From contig NZ_NPBY01000081.1 in the NCBI RefSeq assembly GCF_002272015.1, positions 1 through 52,814 on the forward strand: 52,814 nucleotides of DNA. Reading direction: 5' to 3'. Position 1 is the stretch's first letter, and each line of letters begins with the position of its first letter. A program made the position numbers and the translations under genes. This DNA comes from Paenibacillus campinasensis (GTDB lineage: Bacteria; Bacillota; Bacilli; Paenibacillales; Paenibacillaceae). Positions 7,476-14,832 of this stretch are shown here, piece by piece. Below the pieces are notes generated by a model that worked only from the letters and a program-made list of their open reading frames with translations, did not search any database and had not been told where the DNA came from.

Positions 7476-7505
7476 TTGACATTTGCCCCCGGTATCATAT
7501 ATAAT
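7476..7505 (+). promoter_or_regulatory. veg promoter P2 (sigma-A)
   Basis: Consensus TTGACA (7476-7481) and TATAAT (7500-7505), spacer 18. It starts transcription about 20 bases before the veg ribosome site. The B. subtilis veg promoter is likewise one of the strongest vegetative promoters. Confidence 0.85.
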
Positions 7506-7532
7506 GGACAAGGAAAGAGGTGGTCGTCGACA

Positions 7533-7808
7533 ATGGCTAAAAACGCGCTGTTGGAAATCAAACGCAGTCTCGATGCCCATTTAGGGCAAAAAATTACCCT
7601 TCGGGCTAATGGTGGTCGCCGTAAGACCGTAGAGCGCACTGGTGTTTTGGAAGAAACGTACCCTTCTGTTTTCATTGTAAAGCTGGACCAGGACCAGCAA
7701 ACCTTTAAACGCGTATCCTACAGCTACGCTGATATTCTCACGGAAACTGTAGAAATTATGGTGACTGGCGATGACAGCCAGATGCGAATCACCTATATCA
7801 AGTCCTAA
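7533..7808 (+). CDS. veg: Veg protein
   Basis: 91 residues from ATG 7533, with AAAGAGGTGG about ten bases upstream. Conserved blocks LGQKITLRANGGRRKT, ETYPSVFIVKLDQD and RVSYSYADILTETVE match B. subtilis Veg (86 residues). Veg is abundant in vegetative cells; in B. subtilis it stimulates biofilm gene expression by inhibiting the SinR repressor, but its biochemical activity is unclear. Two consensus promoters in tandem and a terminator immediately after the gene make it a short, strongly transcribed single-gene unit. Confidence 0.95.
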   Translation: MAKNALLEIKRSLDAHLGQKITLRANGGRRKTVERTGVLEETYPSVFIVKLDQDQQTFKRVSYSYADILTETVEIMVTGDDSQMRITYIKS

Positions 7809-7826
7809 ACTTCATGTTTTAAAGGA

Positions 7827-7854
7827 AGCAGCTCTCTTTGCGGGGCTGCTTTTT
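7827..7854 (+). terminator. Intrinsic terminator after veg
   Basis: AGCAGCTC (7827-7834) pairs with GGGCTGCT (7843-7850), followed by TTTT. Confidence 0.8.
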
Positions 7855-8029
7855 GTTGCCATACAGCTGCCTGCCGCATGAGGGCGGAGTGCGGCGAGCA
7901 TAATATAAAAGCGCGATCTTCACACCTGATCTGATCGGTGACGGGGCCATTGCAGCGGCAGTGAGCCGGAAGACGCGTGACTCAGAAGCTGACTTTAGGC
8001 CATCATGATCATTTTAAGGAGGCGGCACG

Positions 8030-8206
8030 ATGGGCAGACGAAGACGCATCATGTCAGATCAATTGAAGAATGAATTGGCTAAAGAGCTCGGGTTTTACGA
8101 TACGGTTCAGAAGGAAGGCTGGGGAGGCATCAAGGCCAAGGATGCCGGCAACATGGTGAAACGGGCCATCCAGCTTGCTGAACAGGCAGCCCGCAAATCG
8201 GATTAA
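8030..8206 (+). CDS. sspF: Small acid-soluble spore protein SspF (alpha/beta type)
   Basis: 58 residues, ATG 8030 with AAGGAGG (8016-8022) seven bases upstream. The protein starts MGRRRRIMSDQLKNELAKEL and contains GFYDTVQKEGWGGIKAKDAGNMVKRAI, the conserved body of alpha/beta SASPs including the germination-protease recognition region. These proteins coat spore DNA in the forespore and protect it from UV and heat. The position between veg and ispE is as in B. subtilis. A weak sigma-G-like match (GCATA 7898-7902, CACACCT 7921-7927, spacer 18) lies about 100 bases upstream; sigma-G control is expected for the family. A terminator follows directly. Confidence 0.95.
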   Translation: MGRRRRIMSDQLKNELAKELGFYDTVQKEGWGGIKAKDAGNMVKRAIQLAEQAARKSD

Positions 8207-8224
8207 TCGTCAGCCATCATGGAG

Positions 8225-8259
8225 AGACAGGGCCTTTTAGAGGGTCCTGTCTTTCTTTT
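8225..8259 (+). terminator. Intrinsic terminator after sspF
   Basis: AGACAGGGCC (8225-8234) pairs with GGTCCTGTCT (8243-8252, one G-U), then CTTTCTTTT. Confidence 0.85.
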
Positions 8260-8439
8260 ATCCATCCGGATGTCCGCCAAGGCGATGCCTGTCATTTTGA
8301 CATCATGCAAATTCCGGCATTCGTTTGTCAGGGAATTCATGACTTCGCGACACGAGTTTGTTAAGATAGAAGCACTAGAGATTATTCTCGCGAATAGGAA
8401 GCTCATGCATAAGGGAAAAGCTAAGGATAGGTGAACGTC

Positions 8440-9294
8440 GTGAAAATATACGAAAAAGCGCCGGCAAAAATCAATTTGATGCTGGATGTGCTCCACAAGC
8501 GGCCAGACGGCTTCCATGAGGTTGAGATGGTCATGACCATGATCGACCTTGCCGACCGCCTGGAGATGTCGGAACAGCCCCGCGATACGATTATCATTAC
8601 GAGTCAGGCGGGATATATTCCGCTGGACGAGAAGAATCTGGCCTTTCAGGCAGCCAGGCTGATTAAGGAGCGTTACGACGTTCGTAAGGGAGTACATATC
8701 CACCTGGACAAAAAAATACCGGTTGCAGCCGGTCTCGCCGGAGGAAGCAGCGACGCTGCAGCCACGCTGCGCGGCCTGAATCGCCTGTGGGGGCTTCATA
8801 TCCCCGAGGAGGAGCTGCTCACGCTAGGCGCTGAGCTCGGCTCGGATGTGCCTTTCTGCGTCCAGGGAGGTACGGCGCTTGCGACAGGGCGCGGGGAGAA
8901 GCTGACACCGATCCCGAGCCCGCCGCAGTGCTGGGTCATTGTGGCGAAGCCGCCGATTAACGTATCGACGGCCGAGGTGTACGGCAAACTGCGTGCTGAC
9001 AATGTGCAGCATCATCCATCGGCGCAGGCGATGATCGCGGCGCTGGAGCAGGGGAGCTTCCGCGACATGTGCGCGTCGCTCGGCAATGTGCTCGAGGAAG
9101 TGACGCTGAAGATGCATCCGGAGGTTCAGCAGCTGAAAGAGGGGATGCTGAAGCTGGGCGCCGACGGGGCGCTAATGTCCGGCAGCGGTCCGACCGTATT
9201 CGGGCTGGTGGCGAAGGAATCGAAGGTGGCCCGCATCTATAACGGGCTTCGCGGATTTTGCAAAGAAGTGTACGCAGTTCGCCTGCTCACCTGA
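8440..9294 (+). CDS. ispE: 4-diphosphocytidyl-2-C-methyl-D-erythritol kinase
   Basis: 284 residues from GTG 8440. AAGGATAG (8423-8430) is nine bases upstream of it; GTG 8431 is too close to that site. GHMP-kinase signatures are clear: EKAPAKINLMLDV at the N-terminus, the ATP loop PVAAGLAGGSSDAAATL, and GSGPTVFGL near the C-terminus. IspE phosphorylates CDP-methylerythritol in the MEP isoprenoid pathway. The 180 bases between the sspF terminator and this gene contain only a weak promoter-like pair (TTGTTA ... ATTATT near 8360-8390) and a short inverted repeat TATTC/GAATA. Confidence 0.95.
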   Translation: MKIYEKAPAKINLMLDVLHKRPDGFHEVEMVMTMIDLADRLEMSEQPRDTIIITSQAGYIPLDEKNLAFQAARLIKERYDVRKGVHIHLDKKIPVAAGLAGGSSDAAATLRGLNRLWGLHIPEEELLTLGAELGSDVPFCVQGGTALATGRGEKLTPIPSPPQCWVIVAKPPINVSTAEVYGKLRADNVQHHPSAQAMIAALEQGSFRDMCASLGNVLEEVTLKMHPEVQQLKEGMLKLGADGALMSGSGPTVFGLVAKESKVARIYNGLRGFCKEVYAVRLLT

Positions 9295-9353
9295 ACCGTG
9301 AGCTCATGCAGCTAAAGAGACAAGGACGATAACGGGTGGAATTGCAATCCATA

Positions 9354-9394
9354 TTGTAAAAATACGTACAAAAGTGTTATATTTACAGTATAAT
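9354..9394 (+). promoter_or_regulatory. Candidate promoter region of purR
   Basis: TTGTAA (9354-9359) with TTATAT (9377-9382) at spacer 17 is one reading; a consensus TATAAT also lies at 9389-9394. I cannot decide between them. Confidence 0.35.
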
Positions 9395-9418
9395 ATTCGG
9401 ATTTAGCGAGGAACCCAT

Positions 9419-10246
9419 GTGAAAAAACTAAAACGAAGTGAACGATTGGTCGATATGACCCAATATTTATTAACCAAACCGCATACTTTGATTCCCCTGA
9501 CGACCTTCGCCGAGCGCTACGGAGCTGCCAAGTCGTCGATCAGCGAGGACCTGGCCATTATCAAGGATGTATTCGAGAACGAGGGCATCGGCGAGCTTCA
9601 GACGCTGGCTGGAGCGGCAGGCGGAGTGCAATATATTCCGAAGCTGCACAAGGAGCATGCCTATGCGTTTGCAGAGAAGCTGTGCCATCAGCTGGAGCAG
9701 CCCGATCGGATCTTGCCGGGCGGTTACCTGTATATGTCGGATTTGCTGGGCCAGCCATCGCTTATGAACGAGGCGGGCAAGATTATTGCCACGGCTTTTG
9801 CCGACAGAGATATCGATGTGGTCATGACAGTGGAAACCAAAGGGATACCGCTTGCCTATGCCACTGCGGCACAGCTCAACCTGCCGGTCGTGCTGGTTCG
9901 CAGGGACCATCAGGTGACGGAAGGCTCAGCGGTGAGCATCAACTATGTCTCCGGATCCCACAAGAGCATCCATACGATGTCTTTGTCCCGGCGAGCCCTG
10001 AAGGAACAGTCCCGGGTGCTTATCGTGGATGACTTCATGAAGGCCGGCGGCACGATTCAGGGCATGGTCGACCTGCTCGGCGAATTTAATGCTGAAGTAG
10101 CAGGTGTAGGCGTTCTGGTGGAGTCTGGAGCGGTGGAGTCCGAGGAACGATTGCTGGAGGACTATATTTCTCTGGCCAGATTGTCGGATGTCGACTCCAA
10201 AACCAAGATGATTAAGGTAACCCCTGGAAATTACTTCGAACAATAA
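9419..10246 (+). CDS. purR: Purine operon repressor PurR
   Basis: 275 residues from GTG 9419; the neighbouring ATG at 9417 runs straight into TGA in its own frame. GAGGAA lies about six bases upstream. The N-terminal winged helix (KRSERLVDMTQYLLTKPH, YGAAKSSISEDLAIIK) is followed by a phosphoribosyltransferase-fold domain with the PRPP loop VLIVDDFMKAGGTIQGM. In B. subtilis PurR binds paired PurBoxes upstream of purine genes and is released by PRPP, so adenine lowers transcription by lowering PRPP. prs, which makes PRPP, lies three genes on. The gene usually found next (ridA/yabJ) is absent here. No convincing PurBox is visible upstream. Confidence 0.96.
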   Translation: MKKLKRSERLVDMTQYLLTKPHTLIPLTTFAERYGAAKSSISEDLAIIKDVFENEGIGELQTLAGAAGGVQYIPKLHKEHAYAFAEKLCHQLEQPDRILPGGYLYMSDLLGQPSLMNEAGKIIATAFADRDIDVVMTVETKGIPLAYATAAQLNLPVVLVRRDHQVTEGSAVSINYVSGSHKSIHTMSLSRRALKEQSRVLIVDDFMKAGGTIQGMVDLLGEFNAEVAGVGVLVESGAVESEERLLEDYISLARLSDVDSKTKMIKVTPGNYFEQ

Positions 10247-10363
10247 GCGGCGATTTATGTCGAGCACGTTAGCGTTTTCATTCGAATCAGCACGAAGTCT
10301 GTCGAAAACATCACTTTCTAAAAAAAATTCCTGTTTTTAGGACATTTTATACTAGAAAAAAGA

Positions 10364-10390
10364 AGGATTTCGGGTTTGCTGTGTGGAATT
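10364..10390 (+). promoter_or_regulatory. sigma-H promoter of spoVG
   Basis: AGGATTT (10364-10370) and GTGGAATTA (from 10383) with 12 intervening bases match the sigma-H consensus RnAGGAwWW / RnnGAATww and closely resemble the B. subtilis spoVG promoter. An exact Spo0A box TGTCGAA lies 58 bases further up (10300-10306), though single heptamers are expected by chance. Confidence 0.75.
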
Positions 10391-10431
10391 ATACTACCCA
10401 AGTCTCTGATGGAAAAAGGTGGTGAACACAC

Positions 10432-10716
10432 ATGCAAATTACGGATGTCAGACTCCGCCGCGTCAACTCTGAGGGGAGAATGAAAGCAATCGCATCCATT
10501 ACCATCGATAATGAATTTGTCGTTCACGACATTCGCGTTATCGACGGTAACAACGGAATGTTCGTTGCCATGCCGAGCAAGCGCACTCCAGATGGAGAGT
10601 TTCGCGACATTGCCCATCCTATTTCTTCCGGCACTCGCGAGAAGATTCAATCGGCTGTATTGGCCGAGTATGAACGCGCTGCCACGGAAGAAGAAGTGAT
10701 TGAAGAAGGCGCTTAA
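10432..10716 (+). CDS. spoVG: Septation/RNA-binding regulator SpoVG
   Basis: 94 residues from ATG 10432 behind AAAGGTGGTGA. The start MQITDVRLRRVNSEGRMKAIASITIDNEFVVHDIRVIDG and later FVAMPSKRTPDGEFRDIAHPI are diagnostic for SpoVG. The family binds nucleic acid site-specifically (shown in Listeria, Staphylococcus and Borrelia) and affects septation and early sporulation. A sigma-H-type promoter precedes it and a perfect terminator follows, so it is transcribed alone. The acidic C-terminal tail (EEEVIEEGA) is usual. Confidence 0.97.
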   Translation: MQITDVRLRRVNSEGRMKAIASITIDNEFVVHDIRVIDGNNGMFVAMPSKRTPDGEFRDIAHPISSGTREKIQSAVLAEYERAATEEEVIEEGA

Positions 10717-10738
10717 GATTCAAAATTGGGGTTCAAGG

Positions 10739-10776
10739 AAAAGAGAGCCATACTCGTGGCTCTCTTTTCTTTTTTT
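10739..10776 (+). terminator. Intrinsic terminator after spoVG
   Basis: A perfect 12-base stem (AAAAGAGAGCCA with its complement at 10757-10768), 6-base loop, then CTTTTTTT. Confidence 0.93.
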
Positions 10777-10826
10777 GTAGAATGATATATATTCAGTATT
10801 GAGTTCAAGAGGAGGAGGCATGGCCC

Positions 10827-12224
10827 TTGAAAAGATATGCTATTGTGCTCGCTGCTGGGCAGGGCAAACGAATGAAATCGAAACTGTATAAAGTGCTGCA
10901 CCCGGTTTGCGGCAAGCCGATGGTAGGACATGTGCTTGATACGGTCCGCCAGGCGCGCTGCGAGCGCAGTGTTGTGGTGGTAGGACATGGTGCCGACGCG
11001 GTTCGCGCATACCTTGGAGACGCGGCGGAATATGTCCTTCAGGAGGAACAGCTCGGGACAGGCCACGCCGTGAAACAGGCCAAGGATCTTCTTGGCGGGG
11101 TGGACGGCTCCACGATTGTCATTTGCGGAGACACCCCTCTTGTTACAGCAGAGACCTTAGATAAGCTGTTGGCGCTTCATGAGGAGCAGCAGTCAGCGGC
11201 TACCATTCTTACGGCACATCTGGACCAACCGCAAGGTTACGGACGCGTGATTCGTAGCAGTGAGGGCAGTGTGCTGCGCATCGTAGAACAGAAGGACTGC
11301 AGTCCGGAAGAAGATGCGGTGCAGGAGATTAATACCGGTACCTATTGTTTTGATAATAAAAAACTGTTTGCTGCACTGGAACAAGTCACCAATCAGAATG
11401 CGCAGCAGGAGTACTACCTGACCGATGTGATCAGCATATTGAAGAATGCCGGTGAAACGGTGCTTGCTTACCAGACCAGCGATTATGCAGAATCCATCGG
11501 CGTTAACGACCGCCTTGCCCTATCGGAGGCGGAAGGCTTTATGCGGAAGCGGATTGCCAAGCAGCATATGCTGAGTGGCGTCACCATCATCGACCCGGAT
11601 TCCACTTACATTGGGGCTGATGTACAGATTGGATCGGATACCGTTCTATATCCGGGCACGGTGCTGAAAGGACATACGGTCATCGGTCAGGACTGCACCA
11701 TCGGTCCGAACTCGGACATCGAGGATTCCGTCATTGCAGACGGCGTGTCCGTCAAGCATTCCGTATTGAGCGGGGCTGAAGTCGGCTCCCGGACGTCTGT
11801 CGGCCCATTCGCATACCTGCGGCCAGGAGCCAAGCTGGGCGAGGATGTGAAGGTTGGGGATTTTGTTGAGGTGAAGAATGCTACGATCGACAACGGCTCC
11901 AAGGTGTCTCATCTCAGCTATGTGGGCGATGCCAAAGTCGGCAAGAATGTAAATATCGGCTGCGGCGCGATAACGGTCAACTATGATGGTTATAATAAGT
12001 CCATTACCGAGATCGAGGACGATGCCTTCATCGGCAGCAACGTCAATCTTGTCGCTCCGGTCACTGTCGGCAAGGGCGCATTTGTTGTCGCCGGCTCGAC
12101 CATCACCCAATCCGTTGGGGAGAACGATCTGGCAATTGCCAGACAACGACAGGAGAACAAGCCGGGATACGCCGAGAAGATCCGGGCAAGAGCACTCGCC
12201 AAAAAGAACAAGAAAAAATCGTAA
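10827..12224 (+). CDS. glmU: Bifunctional UDP-GlcNAc pyrophosphorylase / glucosamine-1-phosphate acetyltransferase
   Basis: 465 residues. The N-terminal nucleotidyltransferase domain begins YAIVLAAGQGKRMKSKLYKV and contains ICGDTPLVT and INTGTYCFD; the left-handed beta-helix of hexapeptide repeats runs from about 250 to 440 (VIGQDCTIGPNSDIED, VGDFVEVKN, NIGCGAITVNYDG). GlmU makes UDP-N-acetylglucosamine for peptidoglycan and teichoic acids in the cytoplasm. The start is TTG 10827 behind GGAGGAGG (10811-10818); the ATG at 10820 is in another frame. It forms a pair with prs, 77 bases downstream. Confidence 0.96.
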   Translation: MKRYAIVLAAGQGKRMKSKLYKVLHPVCGKPMVGHVLDTVRQARCERSVVVVGHGADAVRAYLGDAAEYVLQEEQLGTGHAVKQAKDLLGGVDGSTIVICGDTPLVTAETLDKLLALHEEQQSAATILTAHLDQPQGYGRVIRSSEGSVLRIVEQKDCSPEEDAVQEINTGTYCFDNKKLFAALEQVTNQNAQQEYYLTDVISILKNAGETVLAYQTSDYAESIGVNDRLALSEAEGFMRKRIAKQHMLSGVTIIDPDSTYIGADVQIGSDTVLYPGTVLKGHTVIGQDCTIGPNSDIEDSVIADGVSVKHSVLSGAEVGSRTSVGPFAYLRPGAKLGEDVKVGDFVEVKNATIDNGSKVSHLSYVGDAKVGKNVNIGCGAITVNYDGYNKSITEIEDDAFIGSNVNLVAPVTVGKGAFVVAGSTITQSVGENDLAIARQRQENKPGYAEKIRARALAKKNKKKS

Positions 12225-12301
12225 CGCCGGTTCCCGGTAATTGAACAAGCGGTGATCGGACAGCCTAATTCAACGAACCAGCACGGAGGGTTATTTATTC
12301 T

Positions 12302-13255
12302 ATGACTTATCTTGATTCTAAATTAAAAATATTCACCTGTAATTCCAATCCTAAACTTGCCCATCAGATTGCAGATTACATCGGTATTCCGATGGGGGAA
12401 TCCCACACGACCAGCTTTAGCGACGGGGAGATTCAAGTGAAGCTTTCCGAGAGCGTGCGCGGCTGCCATGTCTACATTGTGCAGTCGACCTGCTATCCGG
12501 TTAACGATAACCTGATGGAGCTGCTGGTTATGGTGGACGCGCTGAAGCGGGCTTCGGCAAAAAGCATCAACGTTGTCATCCCGTACTACGGCTATGCCCG
12601 TCAGGACCGGAAAGCCCGCTCCAGAGATCCGATCACCGCGAAGCTGGTTGCGAATCTGATCGAGAAGGCCGGCGCGCATCGCGTCATTACGATGGACCTG
12701 CATGCGATGCAGATCCAGGGCTTCTTCGACATTCCGGTCGATCATCTGCTAGGCGTGCCGATTCTTGCCCAGTATTTCCGTTCCAAGCAGATTGAGAATC
12801 CGGTTATCGTATCGCCAGACCATGGCGGCGTTGTCCGTGCGAGAAAGCTGGCTGATTTCCTGAATGCGCCGCTTGCGATTATCGACAAGCGCCGTCCGGA
12901 ACCAAATGTCAGCGAAGTGATGAACATCATCGGTCATATCGAAGGCAAGACGGCGATTCTGATCGACGATATTATCGACACGGCCGGTACCATTGTGCTG
13001 GGCGCGAATGCGCTGATGGAAGGCGGCGTTAAAGAGGTGTACGCGTGCTGTACGCATCCGGTGCTCTCCGGGCCGGCGCATGAGCGGCTGGAGAACTCGC
13101 CGATCAAGGAAGTGGTTGTCACCGATACGATTCCGATCACGAATCCGAACCCGAGCAGCAAGCTGACCGTGCTGTCTGTTGCACCGCTGATGGGCGAAGC
13201 GATCATCCGGGTACATGAGGAATTATCAATCAGTAAGTTGTTTGAAATAGAATAA
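12302..13255 (+). CDS. prs: Ribose-phosphate pyrophosphokinase (PRPP synthetase)
   Basis: 317 residues, ATG 12302 with GGAGGG (12286-12291) upstream. Class I Prs motifs: FSDGEIQVKLSESVRG, PYYGYARQDRKARSRDPI, the DLHAMQIQGFFD metal-binding segment, and the PRPP loop DDIIDTAGTI. It converts ribose 5-phosphate and ATP to PRPP, the shared precursor for purine, pyrimidine, NAD, histidine and tryptophan synthesis and the inducer of PurR. In B. subtilis ctc (L25 family) follows prs; that gene is missing here and a 16-base-stem hairpin lies 15 bases after the stop. Confidence 0.97.
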   Translation: MTYLDSKLKIFTCNSNPKLAHQIADYIGIPMGESHTTSFSDGEIQVKLSESVRGCHVYIVQSTCYPVNDNLMELLVMVDALKRASAKSINVVIPYYGYARQDRKARSRDPITAKLVANLIEKAGAHRVITMDLHAMQIQGFFDIPVDHLLGVPILAQYFRSKQIENPVIVSPDHGGVVRARKLADFLNAPLAIIDKRRPEPNVSEVMNIIGHIEGKTAILIDDIIDTAGTIVLGANALMEGGVKEVYACCTHPVLSGPAHERLENSPIKEVVVTDTIPITNPNPSSKLTVLSVAPLMGEAIIRVHEELSISKLFEIE

Positions 13256-13269
13256 TAAACCGTGCCTGC

Positions 13270-13310
13270 AGGGTTACATCTCCACCGTCCGGTGGAAATG
13301 TAGCCCTTGT
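13270..13310. terminator. Strong hairpin between prs and the small minus-strand gene
   Basis: GGGTTACATCTCCACC (13271-13286) pairs with 13291-13306 around GTCC (two G-U pairs). Only TTGT follows on the plus strand and there is no T run on the minus strand, so it is a weak intrinsic terminator at best; it may stabilise the prs 3' end or act bidirectionally between convergent genes. Confidence 0.5.
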
Positions 13311-13406
13311 CGGCTATGAGTGACACCAGGATCAGTGAGCCGCTGGTTCGGCTGGACTCCCGATGGGAAAACGCTTTCACAACAAAGCAGCCCAGAGGCC
13401 GTCGGA

Positions 13407-13607
13407 CTAGTAGCCGGGTCTTGATACAAATACGAATGTTTGTCGATTGTACAGCGTTCCCTCGATTTCAACGAAGTTGGGGTCCACGGCTGTAATCAAG
13501 CCCACATCAACGTGACAGTCCCGCTCGTAGACTTGGACGGGAATGGCATGCTTCATATGGTATTGAAAATGGCTGTGGTGCGTTAAACGCTGATCAAACT
13601 CTTTCAA
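13407..13607 (-). CDS. Unidentified small protein (66 aa)
   Basis: I do not recognise this gene. It reads leftward from TTG 13607, with AAGGTGA eight bases upstream on the minus strand, to TAG at 13407. The product (begins MKEFDQRLTHHSHFQYH, ends FVSRPGY) looks like a compact beta-strand protein: AIPVQVYERD, VDVGLITAVDPNFVEIEGTLYN and TFVFVSRPGY alternate hydrophobic and polar residues as an SH3- or Sm-like barrel would. No membrane segment or signal peptide. It is convergent with prs and divergent from pth. A sigma-E-like promoter lies upstream. The evidence for coding is the ribosome site and protein-like composition; conservation was not tested. Confidence 0.6.
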   Translation of the reverse strand: MKEFDQRLTHHSHFQYHMKHAIPVQVYERDCHVDVGLITAVDPNFVEIEGTLYNRQTFVFVSRPGY

Positions 13608-13639
13608 TGCCGATTCACCTTCTTCATGGGGCGTATTCG

Positions 13640-13670
13640 AATTTATGCTTCGGTATGGCCTGTTATATCC
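13640..13670 (-). promoter_or_regulatory. Candidate sigma-E promoter of the small minus-strand gene
   Basis: On the minus strand GGATATAA (13663-13670) and CATAAATT (13640-13647) are 15 bases apart, close to the sigma-E pattern (ATATT-type -35, CATAcAnT-type -10). If real, the small gene is expressed in the mother cell during sporulation. Confidence 0.35.
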
Positions 13671-13747
13671 GTGATTAGAGTATGATCATATTGTACTCAG
13701 AAAAAGGCAAAGAAGAAAGCAAAAATGATGAAAGGAACTTGGACGAG

Positions 13748-14311
13748 ATGAAATGGATTGTCGGGCTGGGCAACCCTGGCCCTGCTTATGAGAAGACGCG
13801 CCACAACGTCGGTTTTATGGCACTGGACGTGCTTGCCGAGCGGCATGGTATGAAATTCACGATGAGCAAATGCAAGTCGGTTATTGCGGAAGGAATGATC
13901 CTTGGTACGAAAACGGTTTTAATCAAACCGATGACGTTTATGAATTTATCAGGGGAAGCGGTCCGCGCGTATATGGACTATTACAAGGTTTCCCTGGACG
14001 ATCTGATCGTGGTCTATGATGACCTGGATACCGAAGTCGGGAAAATCCGGCTTCGCTATCAGGGAAGTGCAGGCGGCCACAACGGCATTAAATCCATCAT
14101 CCAGCATACCGGAACCCAAACCTTTAACCGGGTCCGGATGGGCATATCGCGGCCAGAGCCGGGCTATGCCATCGTGGATTACGTGCTTGGTGCGTTTCCG
14201 AAGAAGGAGCAGGAACCGCTGAAGCAGATGATTGAGCATACCTGTGATGCACTGGAATACAGTCTTGACCATACGTTTGAGCAGACGATGGCCAAGTTCA
14301 ACAAGTCATAG
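13748..14311 (+). CDS. pth: Peptidyl-tRNA hydrolase
   Basis: 187 residues from ATG 13748 (AAAGGAAC ten bases upstream); an in-frame ATG at 13682 would add 22 residues not seen in the family. Pth signatures: WIVGLGNPGPAYEKTRHNVGFM with the catalytic His in TRHNVGF, KPMTFMNLSG, and YDDLDTEVGKIRLRYQGSAGGHNGIKS. It releases stalled peptidyl-tRNAs by cleaving the ester bond. The B. subtilis homologue is known as spoVC because a mutation blocks spore coat formation. Confidence 0.96.
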   Translation: MKWIVGLGNPGPAYEKTRHNVGFMALDVLAERHGMKFTMSKCKSVIAEGMILGTKTVLIKPMTFMNLSGEAVRAYMDYYKVSLDDLIVVYDDLDTEVGKIRLRYQGSAGGHNGIKSIIQHTGTQTFNRVRMGISRPEPGYAIVDYVLGAFPKKEQEPLKQMIEHTCDALEYSLDHTFEQTMAKFNKS

Positions 14312-14419
14312 ACGGCGTAGAGGAATCTGGAAACATCGGGTAGTGTTCACCAATTGTTCGTCTGAAACGCGGCTGAACCGGGCATACTGAAGGTATATAC
14401 GATCTTCAGGAGGCATATG

Positions 14420-14650
14420 ATGGCGATAAACTATATTTGCAGACATTGCCGGACGTTTCAGGGCAGAATTGATTCCCACGAGGTGACAGAAGCCCGATTA
14501 GGCTTTGATTCCTTGACCCCCGAGGAGCGCAGGGATATAATAGCGTATGATTTTAACGGGGAGGTTACGGTGCGGGTGACCTGTGATCACTGCAGAGAGG
14601 CGCTGGAGGCTAATCCCGAGCTCAGCCTGCTTACCAATCCGCTTCAGTAA
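14420..14650 (+). CDS. fin: Anti-sigma-F factor Fin
   Basis: 76 residues from ATG 14420; AGGAGG (14408-14413) is six bases away, while the adjacent ATG 14417 is only three bases away. It begins MAINYICRHC and has a second pair CDHC, giving the four-cysteine zinc site of Fin (YabK of B. subtilis). In the forespore, Fin binds sigma-F and helps RNA polymerase switch to sigma-G. The gene lies between pth and mfd as in B. subtilis. I could not identify a convincing sigma-F promoter in the 108 bases upstream. Confidence 0.92.
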   Translation: MAINYICRHCRTFQGRIDSHEVTEARLGFDSLTPEERRDIIAYDFNGEVTVRVTCDHCREALEANPELSLLTNPLQ

Positions 14651-14721
14651 CCGGAAGGAAGCCCCGGATCTTGAGTTGCTATCCTCGAAGACACACCGGC
14701 GGCTGTTCGTCATGCCGCCTC

Positions 14722-14753
14722 AGCCTTGGCAGTTTTATGCTCAAGGCTCTTTT
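14722..14753 (+). terminator. Intrinsic terminator after fin
   Basis: AGCCTTG (14722-14728) pairs with CAAGGCT (14742-14748), followed by CTTTTC. A second hairpin (GGCGGC/GCCGCC) lies just before it near 14699-14719. Confidence 0.6.
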
Positions 14754-14763
14754 CGGTTATATA

Positions 14764-14792
14764 TTGGATCTATTATGGAATTGCAGTAGATT
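14764..14792 (+). promoter_or_regulatory. Candidate sigma-A promoter of mfd
   Basis: TTGGAT (14764-14769) and TAGATT (14787-14792) with a 17-base spacer, about 40 bases before the mfd start. Confidence 0.35.
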
Positions 14793-14832
14793 TTAAGTTT
14801 TTTATTTCTTGTGCATAAGAGAGGTGCCCCTT

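Noticed and set aside
10258..10264. TGTCGAG as a second Spo0A box before spoVG
   Set aside because: It has one mismatch, is not in helical phase with the copy at 10300, and lies in random-expectation range.
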